Counted from the stretch's first letter, positions 21,071 through 31,090 are shown. The stretch: DNA of 64,000 nucleotides from Mycobacteroides immunogenum (GCF_001605725.1 NZ_CP011530.1:5332001-5396000); one strand, 5' to 3'. Notes: generated by a model from the letters alone, not told the origin. A program made the numbers and translations.

Positions 21071-21409
21071 TCAGAAGTTATGGCAGGTCCGGTAGGCCTG
21101 CTCCATCGCACCAAGATAAGGCTGGAATGCCGGAGCGTTCGCCACGTCCTGCGCTGTCTGCGCCCGCTTTTCGGGCCCGGCCGCCAAGAACTCGCGCAGG
21201 CCACGCTGCAGTAACGGAGACTGCGAGAACGCCTTACCAAACTGTGGGTCCTGAGCGTTGAGAGCCGCGACCACCTGCGGATAGTTGCAGGTGGTGTTGA
21301 TGGCCAGATCCAGATCAGGATCCGCAGCGGCAACCCCGGCACCTGCGGCCAGCGACAATGCCAGACCTCCCAGCCCTACGGACAGTCCGGCAAGTGACAG
21401 ACGAAACAT
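21071..21409 (-). CDS. Haemophore-like secreted protein (Rv0203-type family)
   Basis: A 112-aa exported protein. It has a signal peptide of about 29 residues ending AAA before DPDLD, and two cysteines (about 41 and 109) placed to form one disulfide. The mature domain is small and alpha-helical, with the pattern AINTTCNYPQVVAALNAQDP seen in mycobacterial haemophore-related proteins. Rv0203, the studied member, binds haem and works near MmpL3/MmpL11. This gene follows the second mmpL by 57 bases on the same strand, so it is probably the last gene of the mmpS-mmpL-mmpL operon. Haem binding is family inference only. Confidence 0.8.
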   Translation of the reverse strand: MFRLSLAGLSVGLGGLALSLAAGAGVAAADPDLDLAINTTCNYPQVVAALNAQDPQFGKAFSQSPLLQRGLREFLAAGPEKRAQTAQDVANAPAFQPYLGAMEQAYRTCHNF

Positions 21410-21466
21410 CTATGTACTTCCTTTCATTCCAATATTTTTGGTGTGATCAGGCCTCTCATGGGCAAG

Positions 21467-24328
21467 TCAGGCATCTTGCAGCGCCATCGTCCGTGAGGCC
21501 GCCGACTCGCGTGCTGCCGCAGAGGGGCGCCGCGGTATCCGTTGGGGCCACCAGAACCAACGCCCGAGCAGCGCAGCGATCGCCGGCGTCATGAACGCCC
21601 GCACCACCAGCGTGTCGAACAACAATCCGATACCGATGGTGGAACCGACCTGCCCAATTACACGAAGGTCGCTGACCACCATCGAGAGCATCGTGAACGC
21701 GAACACCAAACCCGCCGAGGTCACCACCTTTCCGGTCCCCCCCATGGCCCGAATGATGCCCGTATTGATCCCGGCGCCCAGCTCTTCTTTCATCCGCGAT
21801 ACCAGCAACAGGTTGTAATCCGACCCCACCGCCAACAAGATGATCACCGACATCGCGAGCACCAGCCAGTGCAGCTCTATACCGAGTATGTTCTGCCACA
21901 CCAACACCGAGAGCCCAAACGCAGCGCCCAACGAAAGTGCCACTGTCCCAACAATTACCAGTGCCGCGACAAAACTTCGCGTCATAACCAGCATGATGCC
22001 GAAGATCAAACACAGCGCAGCTACCCCGGCGATCAGCAGATCGTAGGCCGACCCGTCCCGCAGGTCTTTGAACGTAGCCGCGGTACCCGCGAGATGAATC
22101 CTGGCATTCTCCAAGGGCGTTACCTTCAACGCCTCCTCCGCAGCGGTCCTCACCGCATCCACCCGCGAAAGACTCTCCGGTGTTCCCGGGTCGCCGCGAT
22201 ACGTGAGAATCAGTCGGACAGCCTTGCCGTCCGGCGAAAAGAACAGGGACATGGCGCGTTTGAAGTCTTCGTTCTCGAAGACCTCGGGAGGCAGATAGAA
22301 CGAATCGTCGTTCTGCGCCCCGTCATAGATCTTTCCCATGGCGCTGGCGTTCGCGGCCGTCTGATCGATGAGGGAGAAGATGCCTGACATGGTGCTGTGC
22401 ATCGTCAACATCATGGCGCGCATCGATTTCATGGTCGTGATCATCGGCGGGAACAGATTGATCAGCTCCCGCTGGTACATGTTCATCTCCTCGACGCGCT
22501 CGAGAATCCGATGGGTGCGCTCGCTGAGCAGGTCGGTGCCGTCGAGCGCCTGGAAGACGGATCTAATCGCGAAACAGATCGGGATGGTCTCGCAGTGCTT
22601 CTCCCAGTAGAGGTAGTTCCGTAGCGGTTTGAAGAAATCATCGAAGTTGGCGATGTAGTCGCGCAGCCGGTCGACCGTTGCGGTCAGCTCTCGGTTCATG
22701 ACGACGGTCTCATTGGTGATGTCGGATATATTGCGCATCAACTCGTAGGTGTGCTGCATCTGGTTGATCATCTTCGTCGTGTCCTCAGCCTGCTTCAGCA
22801 TGTCGTCCACACGTTCTTTTCCGAACGGCAGGATCTGCAACATGCCCGCGCTTTGCAGGCTGATCTGGAACGGTATGGACGTCCGCTCAATCGGGCTGCC
22901 CTCCGGCCGAGTGATGCTTTGTACCATCGAGATACCCGGAACTTCGAAGAGACCCTTGGCCAACTTGTGCAGCACCACAAAGTCGGCCGGATTACGCATA
23001 TCGTGGTCCGCTTCCAGAACCATGACGTCGGGCGTCATCCGCGACTCGGGGAAATGTCGCTGCGCGGCGGCGTAACCGATATTGGCCGGAATGTCCTTGG
23101 GCACATACAGTCTGTCGTCGTAACTGGTCTGATATCCCGGAAGTGCCAGCAGCCCAACCATTCCGACCGCACACGCGGCGGCCAGAATGGGTCCCGGCCA
23201 CCGGACAATCGCCGTTCCGATCCACCGCCACCGACGTACCATCATCCGCCGCTTGGGTTCGAACAGTCCGAAACGACTGCCGAATCCAATGACTGCCGGA
23301 ACCAGCGTGACGGCGACGGCAACCGCCACCGCCATTCCGATCGCGGCAGGTATGCCCATCGTCTGGAAATAGGGGAGCCGGGTAAAACTCAGACAGAAGA
23401 TCGCTCCTGCGATTGTCAGCCCGGACGCTACGACCACCTTCGCGACGCTGCCATATGTCGTATAGAAGGCCGTCTCGCGGTCTTCACCGCGCTGGCGGGC
23501 CTCCTGGTATCGCCCAGTGAAGAAGATGCCGTAGTCCGTCCCGACCGCGATGCCCAGCGACACCAACAGGTTCACCGAAAAGGTCGACAGCCCAATGACT
23601 CCGTGATCGCCCAGGAGCGCCACAATGCCCCGAGCCGCTTGCACCTGTACACCCACCATGATCAGCAGGAGGATCACAGTGATCACCGAGCGATACACGA
23701 AAAGCAACATCGTGAAGATGACCACCATGGTCACGATGGTGATCTTGACGATGGATGAATTGCCAGCATGATTCATGTCCGTCACCAACGGCGCGGGCCC
23801 GGTGACGTAGGCCTGTACCCCGGGTGGTGGCGACGTCCGTTCGACAATGCTCCGAACGGCCTCCACTGACTTGTTCGCCAGAGCTTGTCCCTGATTACCA
23901 GCCAGATTCAGCTGGACATACACGCTCTTGCCGTCGCCGCTCTCCACCCCCGTCGCGGTGAGTGGATCTCCCCAATAGTCCTGGACGTGCTGCACATGGG
24001 TCGTATCGGCGCGCAGCTGCCGAATCAGATCGTCGTAATAGGCATGCGCGGTGTCGCCCAGAGGTTGTTGTCCCTCCAGCACCACCATGGCCACGCTGTC
24101 CGAGTTGGACTCGCCGAAGACCTCGCCCATCCGCTGCATCGCCCGAAATGACGGCGCCGCTTGAGGAACCAGCGATACCGAGCTTTCCCGGCCGACTTGC
24201 TCCAGCGACGGCACAGCGAAAGTCACTACGGCGATCACCGCCAGCCAGCCGAGGATGATCGGAACCGACAAACGCCGGATCAATCCCGCCAGTAGCGGCG
24301 GCCGATGGGCCGTTCGATGGATACTCAT
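21467..24328 (-). CDS. MmpL-family RND lipid exporter (second of pair)
   Basis: A 953-aa RND-superfamily transporter with the MmpL layout: one N-terminal membrane helix, a large periplasmic domain, a five-helix bundle, a second periplasmic domain and a final bundle. The proton-relay Asp-Tyr pairs are visible in both halves as [13 protein letters not shown] and [13 protein letters not shown]. The central periplasmic part has the long helical, coiled-coil-like region expected of MmpL4/5-type proteins. It sits 40 bases downstream of a second mmpL, like mmpL4a/mmpL4b of GPL loci, and should export the lipopeptide or a precursor. Its C-terminal coding sequence is almost identical to its neighbour over a short tract. 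Confidence 0.95.
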   Translation of the reverse strand: MSIHRTAHRPPLLAGLIRRLSVPIILGWLAVIAVVTFAVPSLEQVGRESSVSLVPQAAPSFRAMQRMGEVFGESNSDSVAMVVLEGQQPLGDTAHAYYDDLIRQLRADTTHVQHVQDYWGDPLTATGVESGDGKSVYVQLNLAGNQGQALANKSVEAVRSIVERTSPPPGVQAYVTGPAPLVTDMNHAGNSSIVKITIVTMVVIFTMLLFVYRSVITVILLLIMVGVQVQAARGIVALLGDHGVIGLSTFSVNLLVSLGIAVGTDYGIFFTGRYQEARQRGEDRETAFYTTYGSVAKVVVASGLTIAGAIFCLSFTRLPYFQTMGIPAAIGMAVAVAVAVTLVPAVIGFGSRFGLFEPKRRMMVRRWRWIGTAIVRWPGPILAAACAVGMVGLLALPGYQTSYDDRLYVPKDIPANIGYAAAQRHFPESRMTPDVMVLEADHDMRNPADFVVLHKLAKGLFEVPGISMVQSITRPEGSPIERTSIPFQISLQSAGMLQILPFGKERVDDMLKQAEDTTKMINQMQHTYELMRNISDITNETVVMNRELTATVDRLRDYIANFDDFFKPLRNYLYWEKHCETIPICFAIRSVFQALDGTDLLSERTHRILERVEEMNMYQRELINLFPPMITTMKSMRAMMLTMHSTMSGIFSLIDQTAANASAMGKIYDGAQNDDSFYLPPEVFENEDFKRAMSLFFSPDGKAVRLILTYRGDPGTPESLSRVDAVRTAAEEALKVTPLENARIHLAGTAATFKDLRDGSAYDLLIAGVAALCLIFGIMLVMTRSFVAALVIVGTVALSLGAAFGLSVLVWQNILGIELHWLVLAMSVIILLAVGSDYNLLLVSRMKEELGAGINTGIIRAMGGTGKVVTSAGLVFAFTMLSMVVSDLRVIGQVGSTIGIGLLFDTLVVRAFMTPAIAALLGRWFWWPQRIPRRPSAAARESAASRTMALQDA
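21665..21856. repeat. Near-identical tract shared by the two mmpL genes, copy 1
   Basis: These 192 bases match 24582-24773 with one mismatch (21797 versus 24714) by direct reading. Flanking parts of the same genes differ clearly at third codon positions. A second highly similar stretch follows near 21909-22015 and 24826-24932. The tract encodes the last membrane helices of MmpL. It fits recent gene conversion between the tandem copies. Confidence 0.85.
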
Positions 24329-24368
24329 GCGATCGCCGCTCGACGACAGGCAAAGGCACTCATCGTGT

Positions 24369-27272
24369 TTAGCGCTCTTCCTTCTGAAGGAGGAAACTCA
24401 CCAACGGGCGCGAACCCGCTGGAGCACGTAATGTCCTGGCGGGACGCTGAAGCACTCGCTGTGGCCACCAGAACCAACGCCCGAGCAGCGCTGCGATCGC
24501 CGGTGTCATGAACGCCCGCACGACCAGCGTGTCGAACAACAAACCGATGCCGATGGTCGAGCCCAGCTGTCCGATGGTGACAAGGTCGCTGACCACCATC
24601 GAGAGCATCGTGAACGCGAACACCAAACCCGCCGAGGTCACCACCTTTCCGGTCCCCCCCATGGCCCGAATGATGCCCGTATTGATCCCGGCGCCCAGCT
24701 CTTCTTTCATCCGTGATACCAGCAACAGGTTGTAATCCGACCCCACCGCCAACAAGATGATCACCGACATCGCCAGGACGACCCAGTTCAACGGGATGCC
24801 CAGAATGCTCTGCCAGATCAGCACCGAGAGCCCAAAGGCAGCGCCCAATGAAAGTGCCACTGTCCCAACAATTACCAGTGCCGCGACAAAACTTCGCGTC
24901 ATGACCAGCATGATGCCGAAGATCAAACACAGCGCCGCCGTCGCCGCGATCAGAAGGTCGTACTTGGAGCCGTCGACGATGTCTTTCACGGAGGCCGCGG
25001 TCCCCGTCATGTAGATCTTGGCATTACGGAGCGGTGTGCCCTTGAGTGCCTCCGCGGCGGCTGTCTCGATGGGCTGAACCAGCGACATGCCCTCGCGTGT
25101 CGCGGGATCTCCTCGCTGCGAGATAAGCAGCCGAGCGGCCTTCCCGTCCGGTGACAGGAAGATGTTCATCATGCGTTTGAAGTCCTCATTGTCGAAGACC
25201 TCCGGCGGCAGATAGAACGAATCGTCGTTCTGCGCGGCATCAAAGGCTTTGCCCATCGCCGTGGCGTTGTTGGTCGTCTGTTCCATTTGATCGAAGATCC
25301 CCGACATGGTGCTGTGCATCGACAACATCATCTTTCGGGTCGATTCCATTGTCTCGATCATCACCGGGAACTGTTCAGCCATCTGCGGCAGAAGTTGATC
25401 CAGCCGATCTAGATTCGCGACCAGATCGCTCAGCTTGTCGGAGACTTCATCCACGCCGTCCAGGGTGTCGAAGACCGAGCGAATGGCCTGGCACACCGGA
25501 ATGTCGTAACAGTGCTTTTCCCAATAGAGGTAGTTGCGTATCGGCCTGATGAAGTCGTCGAAATCCATTACGTGATCCCGCAAGTCATTCATGATGTCTT
25601 CGAGCTCATGCGTGGTCGCCACCATGTCATGGGTCGTACCGACCATTTGCTCTGTCAAGGATTGCATGCGCTTCATGATCGCTATCGTCTTCAGCATGTC
25701 GTCGGCCTGAACCAGCAGGTCGTCCATGCGATTACGCTGAAATGGCATCAAATGCGACTGGCTGGCACTGCTCATACTCAGCATGTATGGAATGGTCGTG
25801 TGCTTGAGTGGTTCGCCACCGGGACGGGTCACAGCCTGCACCCTCGAAACTCCGGGGACCGCTTGAACTCCCCTCGCCAGCTTGTTCAGCACCAGAAAGT
25901 CGACCGGGTTACGCATATCGTGGTCGGCCTCGATCAACAGGATGTCCGGTGCCATCATCAACGACTGCGGGAAATGCCTTGAGGCAGCGGCATAGCCAAC
26001 ATTGGCGGGGATGTCTTGCGGAATGTACTTCTGGTCGTTGTAGCTGGGCTGATACACCGGCAGTGTCAACAATCCGATCAGCGCCACCGCGCATGTCGCC
26101 ACAAGTATGGGTGCCGGCCAGCGCACGATGGCCGTGCCGATCTGTCGCCAGCGGCGAACCGCAACCTTTCGTTTGGGCTCGAACAATCCGTAACGGCTAC
26201 CCACCGCGATGACCGCCGGAACCAGTGTGATGGCCACTGCCACCGCAGCGACCATGCCGACAGCGGTCGCAACACCCAATGTTTGATACACGGGAAGCCG
26301 TGTGAAGTGCAGGCAGAGCACCGCGCCGGCGATGGTCAAGCCTGAGCCCAACACCACCTTGGCGACGCTGCGAAAGGTTGTGTAGAACGCGGTTTCCCGA
26401 TCCTCGCCGGACTGGCGTGCCTCTTGGTAGCGGCCGGTGAAGAAGATCCCGTAATCTGTTCCGGCTGCTATAGCAAGCGCCACAAGCAGATTGACGACAA
26501 AAGTGGTGATGCCGATGAGCCCGAGGTTTCCGAGAAACGCCACGAAGCCTCGGGCGACCGTCAGTTCTATTCCGACGACCACCAGCATGAGAATGACGGA
26601 GACCACTGAACGGTAGACCAGGAGCAGCATGGTGAAGATCACCGCAAGACTCAGCCCGGTGACCAGCAACACGGTCCGGTTACCCGCCGGGCCGAGATCT
26701 GCCGCGAAGGCCGCCGGACCTGTGACATAGGCCTTGACTCCCGACGGGGCTTGTGTGCGGTCCACGATGGCCCGGACGGCTTCCACAGATTGATTCGCAG
26801 AAGCACCCCGCCGCGGATCGGTAAGGGCCACTTGTACATAAGTGGCCTTACCGTCGAGACTTTGCGCAGCGGCCTGAGTCATTTGATCGCCCCAGAAATC
26901 CTGCACATGCTGCACATGTGCCGTATCGGCTTTCAATTGGCGGATCAAATCGTCGTAATAACGATGCGTGCCATCCCCGAGGGGTTGTTGTCCCTCCAGG
27001 ACGATCATCGCCACCACACTGGAATTGGACTCATCGAATAGTTTGCCCATCCGCTGCGTTGCTTGAAACGACGGAGCGGCATCAGGGTTCATCGCGACGG
27101 CATGGTCCTTCTCGACCTGCTCGAGTGAGGGAACGCTGATGCTCAACACTACGGCGATGGCCAACCATCCGAGGATGATGGGCACCGATAGCCGGCGGAT
27201 CATCCGCGCCACGAACGGCGGTCGGTTCAGCGTGGGCAACGGCTCCGTTGGGGGTTCGCTGTGCGTGCTCAT
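24369..27272 (-). CDS. MmpL-family RND lipid exporter (first of pair)
   Basis: A 967-aa MmpL transporter with the same topology as its downstream neighbour. Proton-relay motifs are [14 protein letters not shown] in the first helix bundle and [13 protein letters not shown] in the second. A region between about residues 500 and 680 is rich in methionine and predicted helix and would form the periplasmic coiled-coil extension. The ATG at 27272 overlaps the mmpS stop by four bases, so the two are translationally coupled. With mmpS and the second mmpL it matches the mmpS4-mmpL4a-mmpL4b arrangement used for GPL export, but I do not assign those symbols because the cluster is not a standard GPL locus. 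Confidence 0.95.
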   Translation of the reverse strand: MSTHSEPPTEPLPTLNRPPFVARMIRRLSVPIILGWLAIAVVLSISVPSLEQVEKDHAVAMNPDAAPSFQATQRMGKLFDESNSSVVAMIVLEGQQPLGDGTHRYYDDLIRQLKADTAHVQHVQDFWGDQMTQAAAQSLDGKATYVQVALTDPRRGASANQSVEAVRAIVDRTQAPSGVKAYVTGPAAFAADLGPAGNRTVLLVTGLSLAVIFTMLLLVYRSVVSVILMLVVVGIELTVARGFVAFLGNLGLIGITTFVVNLLVALAIAAGTDYGIFFTGRYQEARQSGEDRETAFYTTFRSVAKVVLGSGLTIAGAVLCLHFTRLPVYQTLGVATAVGMVAAVAVAITLVPAVIAVGSRYGLFEPKRKVAVRRWRQIGTAIVRWPAPILVATCAVALIGLLTLPVYQPSYNDQKYIPQDIPANVGYAAASRHFPQSLMMAPDILLIEADHDMRNPVDFLVLNKLARGVQAVPGVSRVQAVTRPGGEPLKHTTIPYMLSMSSASQSHLMPFQRNRMDDLLVQADDMLKTIAIMKRMQSLTEQMVGTTHDMVATTHELEDIMNDLRDHVMDFDDFIRPIRNYLYWEKHCYDIPVCQAIRSVFDTLDGVDEVSDKLSDLVANLDRLDQLLPQMAEQFPVMIETMESTRKMMLSMHSTMSGIFDQMEQTTNNATAMGKAFDAAQNDDSFYLPPEVFDNEDFKRMMNIFLSPDGKAARLLISQRGDPATREGMSLVQPIETAAAEALKGTPLRNAKIYMTGTAASVKDIVDGSKYDLLIAATAALCLIFGIMLVMTRSFVAALVIVGTVALSLGAAFGLSVLIWQSILGIPLNWVVLAMSVIILLAVGSDYNLLLVSRMKEELGAGINTGIIRAMGGTGKVVTSAGLVFAFTMLSMVVSDLVTIGQLGSTIGIGLLFDTLVVRAFMTPAIAALLGRWFWWPQRVLQRPARTLRAPAGSRPLVSFLLQKEER
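24582..24773. repeat. Near-identical tract shared by the two mmpL genes, copy 2
   Basis: Partner of the tract at 21665-21856, in direct orientation, 2917 bases away. The same protein segment is encoded in the same frame of the other mmpL gene. Recombination between the copies would delete one gene-length unit and leave a hybrid mmpL. Confidence 0.85.
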
Positions 27273-27688
27273 GCTGCCTTCAACATGCAGAAGGTCAAAG
27301 CACTTACGCCGTACCGGATCTTCTCGTCCTTGACTTTGTCACCCACCAGAATCCTGCATCCGATGCTGTCGGCATCCCCCTGCGCGGTAATGTTGCCCAT
27401 CGCGGTCGCGTCAGTAATCGGAAACTCCACAGACCAGGGCAGCGCGGCTTGCCTGATGACCTGCGGCTCGGCGTCAGCGTCGAAATAGCTGATAGTCGCC
27501 ACCGTCCCCGGCGGACCAAACACCTCATAGATCAGGTACTTGGGATCATGGGGCCGCTTCTCTTCACGTTCGGCAGTGGCGTACTCCGGGCGGCGTTCGT
27601 TACCGAACACGCCATGTAACCGCGACACCGTGAACCCGCCTGCAACTGCGACCACCGCGAGCACCAACGGAATCCACACATGCTTCAA
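27269..27688 (-). CDS. MmpS-family membrane protein (MmpS4-like)
   Basis: A 139-aa MmpS accessory protein with one N-terminal membrane helix ([20 protein letters not shown]) and a periplasmic domain carrying [17 protein letters not shown], the family core. MmpS proteins assist their cognate MmpL in lipid or siderophore export. The stop codon overlaps the mmpL start as ATGA. The start is uncertain: a TTG at 27688 is the first standard codon but its best Shine-Dalgarno sequence, GGAGGG, lies about 20 bases away; an ATT 15 nt upstream would have correct spacing and give a more family-like N-terminus. It is first in the mmpS-mmpL-mmpL-haemophore-like operon. Confidence 0.92.
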   Translation of the reverse strand: MKHVWIPLVLAVVAVAGGFTVSRLHGVFGNERRPEYATAEREEKRPHDPKYLIYEVFGPPGTVATISYFDADAEPQVIRQAALPWSVEFPITDATAMGNITAQGDADSIGCRILVGDKVKDEKIRYGVSALTFCMLKAA

Positions 27689-28034
27689 GAGCCTGAAAAT
27701 CTCGAGTCCCTCCGACTGTCTTCCGCGCTCGGCAGCATGTCAGCTGCCCAAACATGTATCTCCAGATCGGATGTGAACACAACGGATAACCGAACTTCGA
27801 ATGCGGCGGCACCCAGGCTCGGTCGTATGCGAAGCACCGCCAACGTGCGGCACGCCTCGTCGCGCGCGACCCGATTACCGACGAGTAAACCACGTCCGCA
27901 GCCCACGAACGATACAAACCGAAATCTTGTTCAGGACTGGTCTGGCAACGTCTAATGCCTTGATATCAGCCGAATTTGGGAATGAAATACTCGTTCAGAA
28001 ATAGCTCTGGATATCTGGCGCACGCACCTGCCGG
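27689..28034. other. Intergenic region upstream of mmpS operon
   Basis: About 345 bases lie between the mmpS start and the stop of the DoxX-like gene, both minus strand. It should hold the mmpS operon promoter. I see no recognisable gene, terminator hairpin with a T run, or strong operator palindrome. Short open frames here overlap one another and look like chance. Confidence 0.4.
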
Positions 28035-29369
28035 CTATTCGGCCGTGGCCGCCGAGTCTGGATCGATCTCGGGCTGAACCCAGCGGAACCCTGACTTGTC
28101 GCGCTCCATGATCCGGCGCTCGTAACTGCCCACGACCTGCTTGCCCGCTACCTCACCGGTGAGAATCAACCGATCCGAACTGGGTTGATGTATCCCCAGA
28201 ATCTGCTGTGGCGCATCTGATTTACGCTTGCGTAACTCCAGCCGGTCCCCGTTGATCTCCAGCAGCCACCGCGAGGTGGTCCCGTCGGGCGTCTGAGAGA
28301 CGAATGCCTTCACTCCGAACTCGTCCACCTTGTCGCGGTGGGTGATGGCCACATTGGACCAGGGCGCGGGATCACTCTCCTTGAGCGTTGCCTCGTGCCC
28401 GTCAATGGTGAATGACGTTGCACGCCAGACCCCGTCCAAATCGGAGGTCGGCGTCTTATAGGTCGAGTACACGAGCGTGCTCTGATAGACACACAGCACT
28501 GTCAAAGCTGACGCCAAGCCGAACTTCAGTATGATGCCCGTTTTCAACAACCATCCCCGCCCCGCGCCGAGGGGTGGCCACAGGCGCACCGGCTGAGTAC
28601 CACGGTTGAAGACCACCCGCACGAGGTTTGGCCACAGGGGTGCGGTGATCGCCACCGCGATCAGAAAGAGCTCGCCCGATACCTGCTTGACCTGCACGTC
28701 GTAGGTCATGTTGAGCAGGAAGACCTGACCCATCGCAAAAACCGAACCCAGCGCGCCCAAGATCCATGTGCGATTCCACAGCAGCATTAGGCCCGAGCCC
28801 AGTTCCACGATTCCCGTGGCTATCGAGTAGGGCTCAGAAGCGCCCATGAAACCCCAGAGTGTTGCGAAAAGACTTGTGTCGCCGACTAATTGAAGCTGCC
28901 GATCAGGAAGCGCCATGAATCCCATCTGCGTGGGAATGGCCTTGGCCATCCCGTACAGAATCATCGACAAGGCCAGACCGTACCGGGCGAACACCCATAG
29001 CGTGGCTGCCAGCCGCCGGTAGTTCGGCCGGTTGCGATCCAACACGGTCCAGATCACCGAGATGACCACCGCCACGACAACCCATCCGAGGTGGAAGCAC
29101 CACATCCAGAGCAGATCGCCCCCTGCCGACGCGGTCAGCTCGATCCCCTGACCACGGATCAAAAAACTCCCAATCTGCGTGGTCAGCCACAGCACCGGCT
29201 CAAGTATCCCGAACAGCCCGAGATTGTCGTATACCGACAGCACGAGAATGCCCCCGCCGATGGTGAACAGCAGACGGAATCCAAGCTTTTCCAACGAGGT
29301 CCATCGCACCGGGCCCTGCGCTTCATCATCCGCGGAAGTGCCTGACTGTTCGGGCGCAACGGTCGTCAT
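28035..29369 (-). CDS. DoxX-like integral membrane protein with C-terminal soluble domain
   Basis: A 444-aa protein. About eight hydrophobic helices fill residues 25-310; the middle ones resemble the DoxX/SURF4-type bundle (RYGLALSMILYGMAKAIP, then GIVELGSGLMLLWNR). A soluble domain of about 130 residues follows, rich in beta strand by its pattern (DLDGVWRATSFTIDGHEA onward). The function of this architecture is not known to me. It lies between the mmpS operon and a TetR gene, in the same direction as both, but gaps of 346 and 113 bases argue against one operon. It may act in envelope redox or lipid handling; that is inference. Confidence 0.75.
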   Translation of the reverse strand: MTTVAPEQSGTSADDEAQGPVRWTSLEKLGFRLLFTIGGGILVLSVYDNLGLFGILEPVLWLTTQIGSFLIRGQGIELTASAGGDLLWMWCFHLGWVVVAVVISVIWTVLDRNRPNYRRLAATLWVFARYGLALSMILYGMAKAIPTQMGFMALPDRQLQLVGDTSLFATLWGFMGASEPYSIATGIVELGSGLMLLWNRTWILGALGSVFAMGQVFLLNMTYDVQVKQVSGELFLIAVAITAPLWPNLVRVVFNRGTQPVRLWPPLGAGRGWLLKTGIILKFGLASALTVLCVYQSTLVYSTYKTPTSDLDGVWRATSFTIDGHEATLKESDPAPWSNVAITHRDKVDEFGVKAFVSQTPDGTTSRWLLEINGDRLELRKRKSDAPQQILGIHQPSSDRLILTGEVAGKQVVGSYERRIMERDKSGFRWVQPEIDPDSAATAE

Positions 29370-29482
29370 GCCGCGAGCCTAGCCGCCGCGAGGGACACCG
29401 CGCCTCCGGGAAAACCCTGAGTCACATCCTGATTCGCGGGTATTGAAGCTTCCAGAGCGCATGAAGCGCTAGCTCGCCGAGG

Positions 29483-30049
29483 TTAATTACGGGCGGCGAG
29501 AAGACCGGTCACCACACGCACCACACTTCTCTCCAGCGAATTCTCTTCTGCCACCCCGCGAACGGCATAGGCGAGCGCCACGCCGTCCAGGCATGCGACG
29601 AGGTCCGCGGTGCGCTCGACGGGATCAGAAGTGCCCAGCGCGATCACCCGCTGTTCGAGGAGTCCGCGGACACGTTGAGTTGCGGCGTCAAGAACACTTC
29701 GCGCGTCGGGGTGATGCGCCGATTCCAGCAGCAACTCATGCCGCGCGAGCACGAGGACACCTCCGTTGGCGGTCCAGGTCCGCACGGCCCGGACCGCCAA
29801 TTGCGCAAGTTCATCGACGTCGAGGTCGTCGGCCTCTGCCAGCGGACTGACCGCTCGCAGAGTCCGCTCGCCAAGCCGTGCCGCGCACGCTTGCAACAGT
29901 GCGGCCCTGGTTCGCAGGTAATACGACGTGGAGCCCTCGGGCAGCGCTGCCGAGCGGTCGACAGCCCGATGGGTAAGACCACGCGCACCGGCCTCTGCCA
30001 GCACAGTCAGCCCCGCATCGGCTATCCGAGTTCGACGATCATCGGACAT
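29483..30049 (-). CDS. TetR-family transcriptional regulator
   Basis: A 188-aa regulator from an ATG at 30049, which has GGGAGG five bases upstream; the frame is open further upstream but that part covers the operator region. The N-terminal helix-turn-helix spans about residues 8-52 (AGARGLTHRAVDRSAALPEG then STSYYLRTRAALL). The C-terminal ligand and dimer domain is family-typical in size. It is divergent from the epimerase-AraC-VOC operon, with two 16-bp inverted repeats between the start codons, so it most likely represses both directions. The ligand is unknown. Confidence 0.9.
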   Translation of the reverse strand: MSDDRRTRIADAGLTVLAEAGARGLTHRAVDRSAALPEGSTSYYLRTRAALLQACAARLGERTLRAVSPLAEADDLDVDELAQLAVRAVRTWTANGGVLVLARHELLLESAHHPDARSVLDAATQRVRGLLEQRVIALGTSDPVERTADLVACLDGVALAYAVRGVAEENSLERSVVRVVTGLLAARN

Positions 30050-30058
30050 CTTGCCTCC

Positions 30059-30074
30059 CTCTACGTTCGTAGAG
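30059..30074. promoter_or_regulatory. TetR operator 1
   Basis: Perfect inverted repeat CTCTAC-GTTC-GTAGAG in the 57-base gap between divergent start codons. It sits ten bases from the tetR start codon, just upstream of the ribosome binding site. An identical-arm copy lies 24 bp away. Confidence 0.8.
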
Positions 30075-30082
30075 TACCGTGC

Positions 30083-30098
30083 CTCTACAAACGTAGAG
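30083..30098. promoter_or_regulatory. TetR operator 2
   Basis: Perfect inverted repeat CTCTAC-AAAC-GTAGAG, with the same arms as operator 1 and a centre-to-centre distance of 24 bp. It overlaps the GAGGAG ribosome binding site of the epimerase gene, so bound repressor would block that gene directly. Confidence 0.8.
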
Positions 30099-30106
30099 GA
30101 GTTGTG

Positions 30107-31069
30107 GTGGGCATACATGTCGTGGTGGGAGCCAACGGAGCGACCGGCACCGTCCTATGCGGGGAACTACTGGCCGCCGGACACACGGTGCGCGCCGTCA
30201 GTCGTACCGGCAGGGGCGCGCCCAAGGGAGTCGACGCGATCGCCGCCGACGCGACCGATGCCGGACGGATCACCGAAATCTGCGCCGGCGCGACAACCAT
30301 CTATCACTGTGCGCTGCCGCCGATGGACTCCTGGCTGCCCACCTATGTCGACCTGACCCGTGCACTGATCAGTGCGGCCGGAAAGGTCGGCGCCCGGCTT
30401 GTCTACGCCGACGACACCTGGATGTACGGGAAGGTAGACGGTGCGATGCACGAGGACAGCCCGATCCGGCCGGTGGTCTACAAGGGCGCGCTGCGGGCAC
30501 TCGCCGCGGAGATGATCCTGTCGGCACATGCCCGGGGACAGACCGAGACCGTGATCGGCCGCGCCGCCGAACTCTATGGCCCGCGCGTCGAATCCTTGTT
30601 CGGGGCAGCACTATTCACCGCTGTCCTGACCGGACACAAGGCGATGTGGCCGGGTGATCCGGACCTGCCCGTGACGGCCACTTTCATCGGCGACTTCGGC
30701 CGGGCGCTGGCCGATCTGGGGCAACATCCGGCGGTTGCGGGACAGGTCTTTCATGTCCCGGTCGCCCCCGCCATCACTGGCAGGCGATTCATCGAGAAGA
30801 TCGGCAAGATCGCCGGATCCTCCCCGAAGGTCGGGCGGCTGACGCCGCGTTTGATCAGGGTCCTCAAGGTGGTGGCACCCATCGCGCGAGAAGGTGCCGA
30901 GCTGCTGTACCAGTTCCAGCAGCCATTCCTTGTGGACGACAGCCGTTTTCGTGCACTCTTTGGCCGCGCCGCCACCGACTGGAATGATGGGATACGCCAG
31001 ACCATCAACTGGTACCGGGCCGACCCGCAACGTGCCAAATACCGGCTTCTCCCGGGAAAATCCCGCTAG
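30107..31069 (+). CDS. NAD-dependent epimerase / NmrA-type SDR protein
   Basis: A 320-aa extended short-chain dehydrogenase-like protein. The nucleotide-binding loop is GANGATG at about residue 7, near the N-terminus. The catalytic YxxxK region is degenerate: a VVYKGALRA segment falls about where it would be expected, so enzymatic activity is uncertain. The frame extends far upstream across the divergent tetR gene, which cannot be coding; I chose the GTG at 30107, with GAGGAG five bases before it (a GTG at 30104 is equally in frame). It is the first gene of a probable operon with the AraC and VOC genes. Confidence 0.85.
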   Translation: MGIHVVVGANGATGTVLCGELLAAGHTVRAVSRTGRGAPKGVDAIAADATDAGRITEICAGATTIYHCALPPMDSWLPTYVDLTRALISAAGKVGARLVYADDTWMYGKVDGAMHEDSPIRPVVYKGALRALAAEMILSAHARGQTETVIGRAAELYGPRVESLFGAALFTAVLTGHKAMWPGDPDLPVTATFIGDFGRALADLGQHPAVAGQVFHVPVAPAITGRRFIEKIGKIAGSSPKVGRLTPRLIRVLKVVAPIAREGAELLYQFQQPFLVDDSRFRALFGRAATDWNDGIRQTINWYRADPQRAKYRLLPGKSR

Positions 31070-31090
31070 AGCCGCGTAGCGTTGGCACGG

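Noticed and set aside
22751..23758. 335-codon open frame on the plus strand
   Set aside because: Antisense to the MmpL gene; histidine- and arginine-rich low-complexity translation, no family resemblance.
1..27688. Standard GPL locus (mps1-mps2-gap with gtf genes)
   Set aside because: Module order, A-domain codes, the lack of an epimerase in module 2 and the sulfotransferase do not fit what I know of GPL loci, so no GPL gene symbols are given. Completion of the NRPS sequence could change this.
29675..30106. Upstream in-frame extension of the epimerase gene
   Set aside because: It would run antisense through the whole TetR gene and through the operators. The GTG at 30107 has its own ribosome binding site.
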